Assembly: GCA_963965975.1 (NCBI GenBank) | Contig: OZ014425.1 | Coordinates: 929,001 to 993,000 of the forward strand | Origin: Xestospongia bergquistia | Lineage: Eukaryota > Porifera > Demospongiae > Haplosclerida > Petrosiidae | Length of the DNA stretch: 64,000 bases | Direction of reading: 5' to 3' | Shown: piece after piece, positions 13,801 through 25,822 of the stretch | How positions within the stretch are numbered: position 1 is the stretch's first letter | Layout of the letters: each line of letters starts with the position of its first letter | The notes under the pieces: generated by a model | Seen by the model: only the letters and a program-made list of their open reading frames with translations | The model's database searches: none | What the model was told of the DNA's origin: nothing | Program-made: the position numbers and the translations under genes

Positions 13801-15619
13801 ATGTGTACTGCTGTAATGACTGCTACCTATCATCACGGAGAAGTTGGAGTAAATGAAGCATGGGAGAACGTAGTCGGTGATCGAGGTATGCAAAACTCAC
13901 TTAACCTGCTCGAATTATTCTGCTAGTACAAATGATAGCAACAAAAGTATCTAACAAGTTTACCATATTATTGTCAATGTTATGGTAGTAGATCTAGAAT
14001 TGATTATGTTCATAAGAAGTGCAATACAATGATTGTTGTATTTAACACTAAATTTGTAAGCCAAACTTAATTCAAGTAGTAGCCATGAGCTAATCTATCT
14101 TAGTTTTTAGTTTCATTCTTTAAAGAGATATAATGTTATCAAGCTTGACTGATTTGCTCAAGAATGCAACTATCAATGCAAAGCACGATTTTAGAACAAC
14201 TGTTAGTTTAGCACAAGAAAAGCTAATTTTCTCATGAATGGGACTACTTCATAGAAAATGTTTTGGAACAAAATTGTCTTACATTTCCCTACAAGAATAA
14301 TTATACTGATATGATTTCCTTGTGTTTACAGTGTTTAATTTCACTCCTGCATGAACAGCAGAATTAATTGTTCTCTTCCTTTCTTATCATTACCTTTACA
14401 AATTCTGTTACTATCAAGAATGCAGTCGTAAATTACTCTTTTCAATTGAGTAGAACACTGAGCTTGGCGTGACATTCCATAATTAATTAGGGGGATATTT
14501 TTCTGTTGTTTAATTTCATCGATCTTATGTTTATTGATATGGTTTAATCAAACTTGGCAACCAATTATAACCTTAATATCAACACACACACTCATTTAAC
14601 AATACAACTGTTACTGCCTTTTCCATATATGGGAACTCAGTTAGCAAACACACTTAAATACTGTAGTACTGTAATCATGTTTGATCTAGAGCAACCTGTG
14701 AAAAACCAACCCTACCCTCATTATCATGTTAAGTTGATGATTTTGGCTTATAACAGGCTAGGCTTGTTTTTTTAAGACATTTGCTAACATTTGTCAGGTC
14801 ATTTAAACAATGTTTGCGCCATTTTCTCTAGCTCTACCAGCTGCACAATTCTTACTATTGCCAAATTTTTTTACTTGTTTGTTTATTTAATGATTTAAAG
14901 CATCGCCTTGCAATTGTTGACAATTTTGTGCATTTAATTGATATACCTAGGAATGTAAATATAAATGTGGTGTGTAGTAGTAATGTTTAAGATTACATTT
15001 TACTGTTTAAAAGTATGTAAATATCATGTCATATTATGGCTGCAGTGTACATATATGGTATGATAATATTATTAGTTATATTTAATTGTTTTCTTTAGAT
15101 GTTGATCTTTTGCCGTTGATGCATTGCACACAAATAGAAATGGATGAAGAAGATAAAATAGCAGAGTCTTGGAATCCTTGCTGTAAGTGGGAGGGATTAT
15201 ATAACAGCTGTGATGTTTAGTATGTGTGTCTGTTATAGTATAGCTATGTGAAAGTGACATATTAGACTACCTGTTAATAGCAGCTGTTAGCATCAATATG
15301 ACATCATTATAGATTAGGAGGCTATGTTATGTCCTGTTATGGTACAGTTACAAATTGATGTTTTTATTAATAGAATCCCCCTCGTGTTCTCCTAATAATA
15401 TTAATATATTGAAAGTTTAAACAACCTTATCATCAACAAGAAATCACTGATCAATTATGATTATTTGACATTGAAGGTAATTCTTTCTTTGCTATAGTAT
15501 ACTCACTTCAATTGAGGGCACCCAAAGCAAGACCACTTCTTTGTCAAACACAAGTATGTCATAATTGTTCTATTGTTATATAATTATTAATACTAGTTCT
15601 GATATATAATGATTGTAAT

Positions 15620-15653
<34 letters not shown>

Positions 15654-17415
15654 GGTGGATGACACATTTGAAATCATTGGAAAGGAGTAAGTATTAATAA
15701 TAAACATAATACATTATATAATTTATAAACTGTACAATTTGCATTTACGTTAGTCATACCAATATTAATGTTGAAATAATACTAATTGATGCTTGCTAGT
15801 ATATTAAACTCTTACAATAGTTGTCATATGATATCTTATTATATCATGTGATATCATATGATATATTACTACTCACAGATATCATGGAGCTTGCTAGTAT
15901 ATTAAACTCTTACAATAGTTGTCATATGATATCTTATTATATCATGTGATATCATATGATATATTACTACTCACAGATATCATGGATTAATTTCAAAAGC
16001 TGATGCAGTGGAACTTCTTTGGGAAAAAGAAGATGGGACTTTTTTAGTTAGAAAAACTGTTGCTGGAAAATTCATTCTCTCCTTCAAGTTAGTTAATTAA
16101 TAAAAGTTTGTTTGTTTTTTATCACTATGACGATTAGTTTCTTAGAGGGTAAAGAATACTATTTATAGTTTTTTTTTACTTGCAGATTTGACGATAACGT
16201 TTTCAATTATGCCATACAGTTTGATGGATCTTCTCCCATATATGGTAAGTCATCTCCAGCTGCAACTATTAAATTTCATTGTCTATTTTGATTTGTTAGA
16301 TGATAAAGCATTTACAACATTAGAAGAACTCTTGAATGACAGTCTTATTACATTGTATATAGAAAAAAATGAAAATATCAACAAACAACTATCAGAGGGT
16401 CGGAAAAATCAACGCAACAGTAGTCACTTTTGCCGAAAATATGACCAGAGACAAAGACGAAAAGCCAGACGGTTAAGAAGTAAAGATAGTTCACATGGTT
16501 CAGATTATGATTTGACAGATGGTCTCTCTCCAACTATATCTTTATCTTCCTTAAATGACCCCACCTTTTCACCAGATCATGAAAATAAAATTAATTTAAG
16601 ACGAAAAGGTGCCTGTCGTCTTAAAAGTAGCATTAAGAGTGCATCGTCAATCATTGGTGACTCCTCTAGTCAAGAACATCTGGAGATACCACGAACATTT
16701 AGTTCTGGTCCGACACCGACCAAACGAAAGGCTGTATCTGCTGAGAATTTATTAGAATTAGAAGGGGCTTTAGCTAATTTAATCCATAGTACAACACTAA
16801 CAGTTGTACCTAACACAGACACTCAAGTATGTCAATCTACTACTGTCATCTAACCACATACAATAATAATGGTCTTTTGAAAGGAGTGTCTATAGTTAAT
16901 ATTACTAAATGTCATTTCTTATCTTCTACTAGAATATTAGTTTGCCTGGATCAAGAAGTAGTTCAGAATCTTTATATGAAAAGACTCACAATTTTACAAG
17001 CATGACATACAAAGGTCCTACATGGTGTGATATTTGTCATCACTTTTTATGGGGAATCGTCAAACAGGGACTGATTTGTCAAGGTGAGTTGTAACACAAT
17101 GTTCTTAGAATGTTTTCCAACAAGTACAATCTTCGGACATCTTTGTAATAGACTGCTAGATTAACAGATTATATTGTCTTTTTACTACAGATTGTGGTAT
17201 TAATGTCCACAAACAATGTATGGACACTGCACTACTATCTGACTGTATACCTAGTAGAAAAATGATCAAAAGAGGTTAGTAGGGGTTATCTAAGTACAAC
17301 ATTGTTGTACTTAATTGATGTTTATTCATCTATGTAAAAATATGCAGGACATATATTTTGACATGCCTGTGTTTGTATAAGTACATGTGCCTATCCCAGT
17401 GTTGTAATAATGGTA

Positions 17416-17454
<39 letters not shown>

Positions 17455-18297
17455 ACATCAACTACAGTGTTTGGTGTTGACTTGACCACACTTGTCAAGC
17501 TTGAAGGAACCACCATTCCATCATTTGTAAATGAAGCTATAAATTTTATTGAATCTGATTGGTTAGATACTGAAGGCCTATATCGTGTGTCCGGTACAAC
17601 ATCAAAGGTCTTAGAGATAAAAGACAAAGTTGATGAAGGTGAGTCATAATGGTTTTATCAAAGTCTTTTGAATCTTGTGTTGTTAACAGGTGATAGTATT
17701 AAGTGGGAGGAAATCTTTGATGTTACCATAGTTACAGGAGCATTAAAGTTATTTTTAAGGGAGCTTCCCATCCCGTTAATTTCGTATAATGCTTATCCTA
17801 TAATCATTGAAGCCATGAGAAGTAAGTTTGGTGTATACAATATATGTGGTCATTAGTATATTTGTTCTTTTCTGTAGGTTTCAATGGAACAGATGAGAGT
17901 GCATTTTATGATTGTTTAAGACAAATTTTATTGGAAAATTTGCCAAAAAGTCACTATGCTACACTACATGCATTGATATGCCACTTGTGTAGGTAAGTCT
18001 TGTTGACTGTTGACTTGATTGCCCACACAGAGTTTGTGGGTAGCTTTGAAAAATACATTCACAGAGAGAGAGAGAGAGAGAGAGAGATAACAGGTATATT
18101 CAATGTTTATTTTTTATTCTAGAGTTGTTGAACATTGTGATAAAAACAAAATGATGACATCCAATTTGGCAGTTGTATTTTCTCCTACATTAATGAAATA
18201 TCCCGACAATAATGACTTGAATTTTACAGATTTACCATATCAACAAAAACTGCTCGTGTTATTAATCAATAATTGTAACTGTGTGTTTGGTGAATAA
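13801..18297 (+). CDS. CHN1/CHN2-like: chimaerin: SH2 - long linker - C1 - RhoGAP (multi-exon)
   Basis: Rac-specific GTPase-activating protein of the chimaerin family, which links tyrosine-kinase and diacylglycerol signals to actin. The SH2 domain is encoded around 15975-16350: [19 protein letters not shown] motif [18 protein letters not shown]. The C1 zinc finger follows: [20 protein letters not shown], then [15 protein letters not shown]. The RhoGAP domain carries the arginine finger in [14 protein letters not shown], plus [16 protein letters not shown] and [19 protein letters not shown]. It ends CNCVFGE at 18297. Between SH2 and C1 lies a charged, Ser-rich linker of roughly 200 residues (16360-16960), much longer than in vertebrate chimaerins. 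Exon 1 (13801-13885) is followed by a 1.2-kb intron (13886-15098) in which I see nothing else. One acceptor has been duplicated (15791-15986). Confidence 0.93.
15621..15650 (+). repeat. CT microsatellite at a chimaerin 3' splice site
   Basis: Fifteen CT units run directly into GTAG and the exon that starts GTGGATGACACATTTG. The microsatellite therefore serves as the polypyrimidine tract. Confidence 0.9.
15791..15986 (+). repeat. 98-bp exact tandem duplication including a splice acceptor
   Basis: 15791-15888 and 15889-15986 appear identical. Each ends with ACTCACAG plus the first bases of the SH2 exon (ATATCATGGA). Use of the second acceptor gives EYHGLISK, the correct SH2 start. Use of the first gives EYHGAC and then an in-frame TAG. 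Each unit also contains nested ATATCATATGATAT-type palindromes. Confidence 0.95.
17415..17457 (+). repeat. CT then AC microsatellite before a chimaerin acceptor
   Basis: Eight CT units are followed by about thirteen AC units, then ATCAACTACAG and the exon opening the RhoGAP domain (TGTTTGGTGTTGAC). The repeat fills the 3' end of the intron. Confidence 0.85.
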
Positions 18298-18367
18298 TTT
18301 TTCAAAACCTGTCCTTTTTAATGAATTATACATAATTGTTTTATTTATATAATCACTGAGTTTATTT

Positions 18368-18373
18368 AATAAA
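18368..18373 (+). promoter_or_regulatory. putative poly(A) signal of chimaerin
   Basis: AATAAA lies 71 bp after the chimaerin stop codon and about 100 bp before the Twinkle start codon, so the whole intergenic stretch must hold both a 3' end and a promoter. Confidence 0.5.
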
Positions 18374-18426
18374 CAACTTATAAAATATCATAAACTTGAA
18401 TAAATTAATTATTTTCACTTCAAGAG

Positions 18427-18475
18427 ACCACGTGTGCTAATAATAGACCACGTGGTTAGAATGAGAGAGGCATGA
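18427..18475 (+). promoter_or_regulatory. Twinkle upstream region: two E-boxes and an overlapping 4-codon uORF
   Basis: A direct repeat AGACCACGTG places CACGTG at 18429-18434 and 18449-18454, 20 bp apart. An upstream ATG at 18461 reads M-R-E-A-stop; its TGA (18473-18475) overlaps the Twinkle ATG (18472-18474) in the four bases ATGA. If transcription starts upstream of 18461, ribosomes would meet this uORF first. Confidence 0.6.
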
Positions 18476-21400
18476 ATGGATTCATAGTAAAGAAAGTAAT
18501 ACCAAGTCTTTGGAAATCGTCCCCTAGGCTTCTCTCTCGTGTACCATCTCCCTCCATATCAGTATCTATTCCAGCAGATCTCACTAAGGCTAATATCAAA
18601 TTTAAAGAAGGACACAATACATATATTGTTAGTCCTTGTCCATTCTGTTTGGATCATGCTAAGAACACAACTTCAGTTTATTTGAATAAAGCTACTGGTA
18701 CTTGGTCTTGTATGCCTTGTAAAAGAAAAGGTATTATTAGAATGATAGTGGCTACAGTGCCATATACTATTGGTAACTATTGGTAACTATACTTTAATAG
18801 GAAGTTAAATGCTAAATCATAGAGCCTGTAATAATTAACATTAATTATTAATTAATTATTATAATTAGTATAAAAAAATATATAGTATCCATTAGAAAGA
18901 AAAGGAGGGAAATATTGTTATTGTGTGGGTGATGGACTTGTGTCTTATTATAATATTATTTTTTTTAGTAAAATAATTTTGTTTTATTTTTTTGTTAAGG
19001 TGTGTTTGTTTATACTTTATTAAATTTAATTTGTCTTTACCAAAATACCGTTTAGTTTTAGTTAATTAAAGTATCACTAGATATTATAGCATCGTTTTTT
19101 TTAAGGTTCATGGGATAAACTTTACAATCAGTTGTGTATGAGTCAGTTGTCTAGTAGTGACAAGTCTAAACCTCGTCATCCTGTATCTAATAATTGGTCT
19201 ACTTATCAGATGTGGTCAGATGTTGATGATAAGACGAGAGAAAAGGCTCGCTCAATATTTCAGATACCAGTATACATGATAATATATTAGTGTAAGAATT
19301 AAATTGTCCATTTTTATAGATGCTTACAGATTCTATCATTGATAAGTATGGAGTTAAAATTGCTGATACAAAGGTACTAAACTTTATAGACATGCTTCAT
19401 AACTCACATGTTTTAGTTCTCCGACAAAGATGGTCATATTATCATTTTACCTAGTATGGTATTTCCTTGGTACAAGATTTCATATGAGGATCGTTGTGCA
19501 GTACCTCATTTTTTAAAGTTAGAGGCTGTAACAGATGATCATGACTCATTGACCAGTCTGGAATCCATACCAATAAAACCTTATGGTTTGTTTGGATGGA
19601 ATACTGTGTCTGAAAATGATAAAGAAGTAAGACTGTTTATTAATCTACTTATATGTGGTGCACTCCCCCCTCTCTCTAGTTAATAGTGACTGATGATGAA
19701 TTCAATGCTCTTACCATTCATCATAGTACGGGTTTACCATCTGTTGCTATGGAAACAAATGATTCCTCTTCCAGTCTCTCTTCTGAGGTTAGTAATTTAA
19801 GACAGGAAGCCTCTTTAAGTTATATTGAATGAGAACACACTACAGTGTTTAAGTACACATTATCTCTCTTAATAATTAGTTACTCTCTATTTGTATAGGT
19901 GTTATCTCAGTTGGAGAGATTCAATAAAATATACTTATGGTTTGGACTTAGTCGTAGACTTGTGTCTGTTCTTGTAAGATCGTTAAGCAAACCTCAATGC
20001 TTTATCATTCGGTATGTTAAGTTATTGTGACCACTTCTCAAGTAGTTATCATTTAGTTCTAAGGAACAAAGTCAAGATTTCAAATCTGCTGTGGATGCTG
20101 TGAACAAGGTATGACAATGGGGATGTTGTCATGGTAACCTTGTGAGTATGCTATATAACAATCCCTATAGTCAATGTAACAAGTATAATATTTCATATAT
20201 AATGTACATGACAATACAGTTAATACTTCATATATAATGTACATGACAATACAGTTAATACTTCATATATAATGTACATGACAATACAGTTAATACTTCA
20301 TATCTAATGTACATGACAATACAGTTAATACTTCATATCTAATGTACATGACAATACAGTTAATACTTCATATCTAATGTACCTGACAATACAGTTAATA
20401 CTTCATATATAATGTACATGACAATACAGTTAATACTTCATATATAATGTACATGACAATACAGTTAATACTTCATATCTAATGTACATGACAATACAGT
20501 TAATACTTCATATCTAATGTACCTGACAATACAGTTAATACTTCATATCTAATGTACCTTACAATACAGTTAATACTTCATATCTAATGTACATGACAAT
20601 ACAGTTAATACTTCATACATAATGTACATGACATTTCTTATATTTTTATATCAGGGTTATGACATAAAAAACATTATTACTCAAGCTGACTCTGCTGTAC
20701 ATAAACAAATGTTATCCTTTCATCAGGTATAATATACATAGTACTATTGATCAACTAATGTTGTGTATTAATTATCTTTTACAGTTTAAAGGTCACGTTT
20801 ATTCAGAGTTTCTTAACGCTGAGAAAATAGCTGGTATAAAGGTACTATTAATACATATGTCAAATAAAGAGACTCTTCTCTTGCATTCATTGTAGTGGCA
20901 ACGATTTCCTGATTTGACAAAATATCTAAAAGGTTTTAGACAAGGAGAGTTGACTATTTTCACTGGTCCCACTGGTAGTGGAAAGACAACTTTAATGAGT
21001 GAATTATCGTTGGATCTTTGTCAACAAGGAGTAAGGAGAAGACAATGAATGATGGAAGTGATCTGTTGGTTGATAGCTAACATTTCCTTCATATAGGTAT
21101 CAACGTTGTGGGGTAGTTTTGAAATCTCCAATGTCAGATTAGCTAAGACAATGTTGAAGCAATTCTCAGGGTAAGTTTCTTGAAGTTGTACAGTAGATTA
21201 TTATGGTATTGTTTAATCAATATAGGCAAAATCTTGAAGTTCATTTAAAGAATTATGATTATTGGGCAGATAAATTTCAAAAGTTACCCATCTACTTTAT
21301 GGGTTTTCATGGATCAGCTGACATTAAGAATGTTATTGAGGTAATTCTTGTTATATTGTTTTTGTTATTGTTTACTAACAAACTAACTAGGTAATGATTC

Positions 21401-22107
21401 ATGCTGTCTATGTGCACAATGTACAACATGTAATAATAGATAATTTACAGTTCATGGTTGGTGCAACTTATAGGTGAGATTTGAATAGATAGTTGATGAA
21501 CGTATGAATTAAACCAGCTTTATTCTTTTAGAGGATTTGACGATAGTTTTCACGCCCAAAATGCTGCTATATTTGAGTTTCGAAAATTTGCCACAATTCA
21601 TGGGATACATGTCACCATTATCGTTCATCCACGAAAAGAAGATGAACTCAAATTGTTAACTACAGCATCCATATTTGGTACAGCTAAAGCAAGTCAAGAA
21701 GCTGATAATGTCATGATATTACAGTCTCTACCAAGACAAGATAAATTTCTACAAGTGATTTTACTTAACACTCAAAACTCAAAATATTTGTGTTGTTTCT
21801 TTAGGTAACAAAGAATCGGTTCTCTGGTGACCTCGGTAAAGTACCTTTAAAATTTGATCGAGAGTCTTTAACATTTTCGAGTATTTTCATAACTTTGAAG
21901 AATACAACAAAGCAATACAAGAAAGAGATAACAGTGAAAGCAGACAAACCTTCTGAGAGAATGGCATCATCATCACAAGGACCATTAAAACCTGTATTCA
22001 TTGAGAAATCAAATGACTATAATAACTTAAGGCATACTCCAATTCTTAAACCGGCTATTTCCATATTAGGAAAAAATATTGAACTCACTAGTCAATCAAA
22101 ATCTTGA
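18472..22107 (+). CDS. TWNK: Twinkle, mitochondrial replicative DNA helicase (multi-exon)
   Basis: Hexameric 5'-3' helicase of the mtDNA replisome, related to phage T7 gp4. The start at 18472 gives a basic, Ser/Leu-rich leader that fits a mitochondrial presequence. The N-terminal domain begins [18 protein letters not shown] and reaches [10 protein letters not shown], so four cysteines (56, 59, 80, 83) form a CxxC...CxxC zinc ribbon. The degenerate primase region contains [18 protein letters not shown] and [11 protein letters not shown]. The helicase begins [20 protein letters not shown]. Walker A is [67 protein letters not shown] and [14 protein letters not shown] follow. The tail is basic and ends SQSKS. 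The gene looks complete, with a 35-bp minisatellite in one intron. It lies 174 bp downstream of chimaerin in the same orientation, and faces the ABAT array. Confidence 0.95.
20191..20633. repeat. 35-bp minisatellite in a Twinkle intron, about 12.7 copies
   Basis: The unit is ACAGTTAATACTTCATATAT followed by AATGTACATGACAAT. Copies differ at a few fixed positions (ATATAT versus ATATCT, ACATGAC versus ACCTGAC), and the variants themselves recur in blocks, showing higher-order amplification. There are no spacers, so it is not a CRISPR array. It nearly fills the intron upstream of the exon encoding [10 protein letters not shown]. Confidence 0.95.
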
Positions 22108-22121
22108 GTAAACACTGAAAT

Positions 22122-22392
22122 GTGTCATCATCAATAACTTTTATTATTTTGAGAGACAAAAAATTGTTTTATTGATAAAAGAATTAATTTTATACAATAA
22201 AGATGTTAGCTTATGATTTGTGTTAACATGATTTTAAAGCAATCATTAGTAATATTAATTGTTAGAGTTTTATTAAGTTTGATATCATACAGATCTGATC
22301 TGATCACTGACTTAGATCTCTTAACACATCATCAAATGCATTCGTTAGAAAATGTACATGTTTAGATTGAAAGATGAGGGCTGGTCTAAATC
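22122..22392 (-). pseudogene. truncated ABAT copy (3' UTR and part of the last exon only)
   Basis: This stretch matches the 3' ends of the two full ABAT genes (25877-26175 and 30388-30690), including the stop codon and flanking AT-rich tail. On the minus strand it still reads [20 protein letters not shown] and [12 protein letters not shown] without a frameshift. Homology stops abruptly at 22392 inside the exon, and no further exons follow. It is a stub left by duplication or by insertion of the repeat island next to it. It starts just 15 bp after the Twinkle stop. Confidence 0.9.
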
Positions 22393-22776
22393 AAACTCAC
22401 AAATGCCAGCCTGCTTTAGTCAAGAGGCGTGGTCCTGCTCACAATTATCCCAATATAATTTTCAATCAGATTTATTGAACAGCTAGTTTATTGTATAATA
22501 TCACTTGATGATCTCATGACACTGATGTAATATCACAATGTAATCACATGACAGATAATATGGTACGTACTAGTCATCATCTCTTTACATTATTACTTGT
22601 TTTGTGTCAATTATGACAAAAAATTGAAATGCATTTTACAATGATAGTCTACTGATCGTTCTTGTAATGTATTTGATTTTAGGTTGTTATTATAGTGATT
22701 GCTAGAGAATGTTACTGAGGTTTAATACTTGTTGCTAACTAATACTTGATAAATGCTCAAATATAAAAAAAACATG

Positions 22777-22817
22777 GAACTAATAAATTTCATGGTATTT
22801 TACCATGATTTATTAAT
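22777..22817. repeat. AT-rich hairpin
   Basis: AATAAATTTCATGGTA and TACCATGATTTATT are near-perfect inverted arms around a four-base loop. Its role is unknown; it may mark an end of a small foldback element inside the repeat island. Confidence 0.5.
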
Positions 22818-23777
22818 TTGAATTGTGTTGAATTCATTCATAGCTGCATTAGTCAGCAACTACATGCATGCATGTTCAAAATCTTCTCATCACATGGAAA
22901 TGATCCTTATAAAAGCCTGAACAGTAGTAAAGCCAGAACAGTAATCACATAGAAATCAGAGAGTTGATTCCTGAGCCAGAGAACTGATACCTAACAATGC
23001 CATAGAGCACAAGAGCCAGAGGAATGAAGAGTATGGAAATCAGAATTGATTTCCAAGCCAGGGAATTGATTTCCAATCTAGAATTGATTCCTAACAAAGC
23101 CACAATTACAAAGCCAGAGAACACAAGGAACAAAGAGCCAATAAATTAATTCAAAATCACATGGAAACATGAGAATTGATTCCTAATAAAACCCAGCTGC
23201 AGAGGAATGTGGAGCCAGAGAATTGATTCCTGACAAACCCACACAATTACAAAGCCAAGGAACTAAAGCCAAGGAACTAAGAGCCAATGAATTGATTCAA
23301 AATCACATGGAAACATGAGAATTGATTCCTAATAAAACCCAACTGCAGAGCAATGATTTCTGATAACATGCCAGAGTCAAATCTTCATTGGACAGTATCA
23401 CAGAGAATTGATTCCTTTGTACAAGAGCTGATTCCTGACAAGATGAGCCACAGAATGAAGAATTTTTGATCGCAGCACAAGGACATAAGAGAATCTACAA
23501 AATTAGGGTTAGAAATCCAGGTAGACTAGCACAAGTAGAACACTTCTTCATTCAAAGGGCTACAAAATTAGGAATAGAGTAATAAAAACCACTGGTCAAC
23601 CTGCCCCTAGCTCAGTACTCACATTTGTCACCATGTCTCTTGCAGCATCATCAACATAGCACAATTAGAACACTTCTTCTCATTTCAGACAAAGGGTCTA
23701 CAAAATTAGGAAATAGAGTAACAAAAACCACTGGTCAACCTGCCAGCTAGTTACATCCAATAGCCCAGTACTCACAT

Positions 23778-24078
23778 TTGTCACCATGTCTCATTTCCAG
23801 TACAGCATCAGCAGCTCCTCCTACAGTCTTTCCAGTACAGCAAGGCCAGCAGCTCCACAGTTTTCCAGTACAGCATCAGCAGGGCCACCAGCGCCACCAG
23901 CTCCTCCTACAGTCTTTCGAGTACAACAGGGCCAGCAGCTCCACCAGCTCCTCCTACGTCTTTCCAGTACAGCAGGGCCAGCAGCTACTCCTACAATCTT
24001 TCCAGTACAGCAGGGCCATCCTCCTACAGTTCCTACAGTCTTTCCAGTACAGGATCAGCAGGGCCAGCAGCTCCTGTA
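23778..24078. repeat. CCAGTACAGCA/GGCCAGCAGCTCC minisatellite
   Basis: Imperfect repeats of roughly 35-45 bp built from CCAGTACAGCA, GGGCCAGCAGCTCC and TCCTACAGTCTTT. Because the unit is nearly stop-free, more than one frame stays open and gives Ser/Gln/Pro-rich translations; these are not considered genes. Confidence 0.8.
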
Positions 24079-24825
24079 TAGCATCAATCAGGTAGACTCA
24101 CAAATTGTGGACTGATTTCAGATTGAGGACTGATCAGAATCACATTACATTGAAGTCTTCTTTCAATCAGGTAGACTCACACTTATGTGGATTGATTTCA
24201 GATTGTGAGCAGATTACACATTAGATTCACACAGCAATGGTAGAATGTCTAACCACATTGAGAAAAATCAATTTCTTTCAATCTTAATGTCTAACCACAT
24301 TAAGAAATCAATTTCTTTCAATCCTTTGAAGTTCTTCAGTAGACTCATGGACTGATCAGATTGTGAACAGAATCACATTACATTGAAGTCTTCTTTCAAT
24401 CAGGTAGACTCACAATTATGTGGATTGATTTCAGATTGTGAACAGATTACATTAGATTCACACAGCAATGGTAGACAATCGTAGATTAAGAAAAATCATC
24501 AGTAGACTCATACAGCAATAGTAGACAATTGTGGACTGATTTCAGATTGTGAACAGAACATCTAACTACATTGAGAAATCAATTTCTTTCAACCTTTGAA
24601 GTTCTTCAGTATATGTACCACATTCAGAAATATCAACCTCATTTGTATGGTAGATTTCACAACAGCAGAGACCTCTGGAAGACTCTTATTTGACCTAGCC
24701 TACTCAACCTGTAGTGGTTTATGCCGACTCAAGCCTACAACTACCTCAACATTGTACATTAGCTATACCTACATACATTAGCTATAGTTCACAAAATAAA
24801 AAATAAAAACAAAAGCCTACTTTCT

Positions 24826-25045
24826 GACAAAAGGTTTGATTTCTGATGACATCTGTTCACATATCATTAGTTTCGGACCCATCTCACAAACTCCTCTTCT
24901 TAAGAGATTAAAGAAATTGATTTCTGACAAAAGGTTAGACATCTGTTCACATATCATTAGTTTCGGACCCATCTCACAAACTCCTCTTCTTAAGATTAAA
25001 GAAATTGATTTCTGACAAAAGGTTAGACATCTGTTCACATATCAT
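24826..25045. repeat. about 102-bp tandem repeat, 2+ copies
   Basis: The unit runs from TTCTGACAAAAGGTTAGACA through CATATCATTAGTTTCGGACC and CTCCTCTTCTTAAG to AAAGAAATTGATT. Two copies lie in tandem, and a partial third (CTCCTCTTCTTAAGAATTAA onward) occurs at 25133-25175. Confidence 0.85.
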
Positions 25046-25696
25046 TCATAGCTCCTCAATAGTATCCAGATAGCATTCTCTCATCTTCATCTCAGTAGTA
25101 GTAGAACACTAGCAGCGTTTAGAGGGTTTAGACTCCTCTTCTTAAGAATTAAAGAAATTGATTTCTGACAAAAGGTTAGAAGTGATAGCATTCTTTCTTC
25201 TCTTATCTCCAAGTCATCTTAAATAGCACTCATCTCCATCTCAGTAGTAGTAGAACAGTAGCAGGGTTTAGCATTATCATCTCCTCGGTAACATCAGAGT
25301 CTCTCTCATCTCCATCTCCTCACAGATTTGTGCTAGAATTATAAATCAGTAGCATTTTCATTCTCCTTACAGATTTGTGCTTAGTAGATTAGCAGCATTT
25401 CTTTATTACAGCAGGGTTGTGCTTAGTAGATTAGCAGCATTCTTTATTACAGCAGGGTTGTAGTAGCTGTAAACTAGCACTAGGATCCTCTCCATTAGTT
25501 GGAGAGCCAGTCTGGGGTAGTATTTACCATTATAAGTCTCTTTTACAGCAGCAGTAGTAGGCTAGAGCAGGTTCCAGAGAGCTAGTCCATCCAGAGTGAG
25601 AGAGGGCCAAGCCCTTTCCAAGTGGATTGAAGAGAAGTGAAAAAGAGAGAGTAGACCTGGAACAGACTGAAGTGATTTAGTCCTTTCTGCACTCAG

Positions 25697-25704
25697 CTTA
25701 TATA
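25697..25704 (-). promoter_or_regulatory. TATA-like box reading into the repeat island
   Basis: On the minus strand the sequence is GAGTATATAAGCTGAGTG. A consensus TATATAAG at the right-hand edge of the repeat island would direct transcription leftwards through it. No coding sequence follows; a non-coding or element-borne promoter is possible. Confidence 0.35.
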
Positions 25705-25822
25705 CTCACAGAGCCATGTGTTTATTGTGTAGTGTGATAAGATAGACAATTCGATTCCATAAGAGAATAATAAACACATGTACCTGGTGAGAATAATAAA
25801 CATTGAAGACATAACCAATCAA

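Noticed and set aside
20191..20633. CRISPR-like regular repeat
   Set aside because: Units are directly adjacent without unique spacers, in an intron of an animal gene; it is a minisatellite. The same holds for 62455-62760.
23778..24115. Overlapping Ser/Gln/Pro-rich frames of about 105 codons
   Set aside because: More than one frame is open because the underlying minisatellite unit is stop-poor. No splice context, start context or conserved motif supports a protein.
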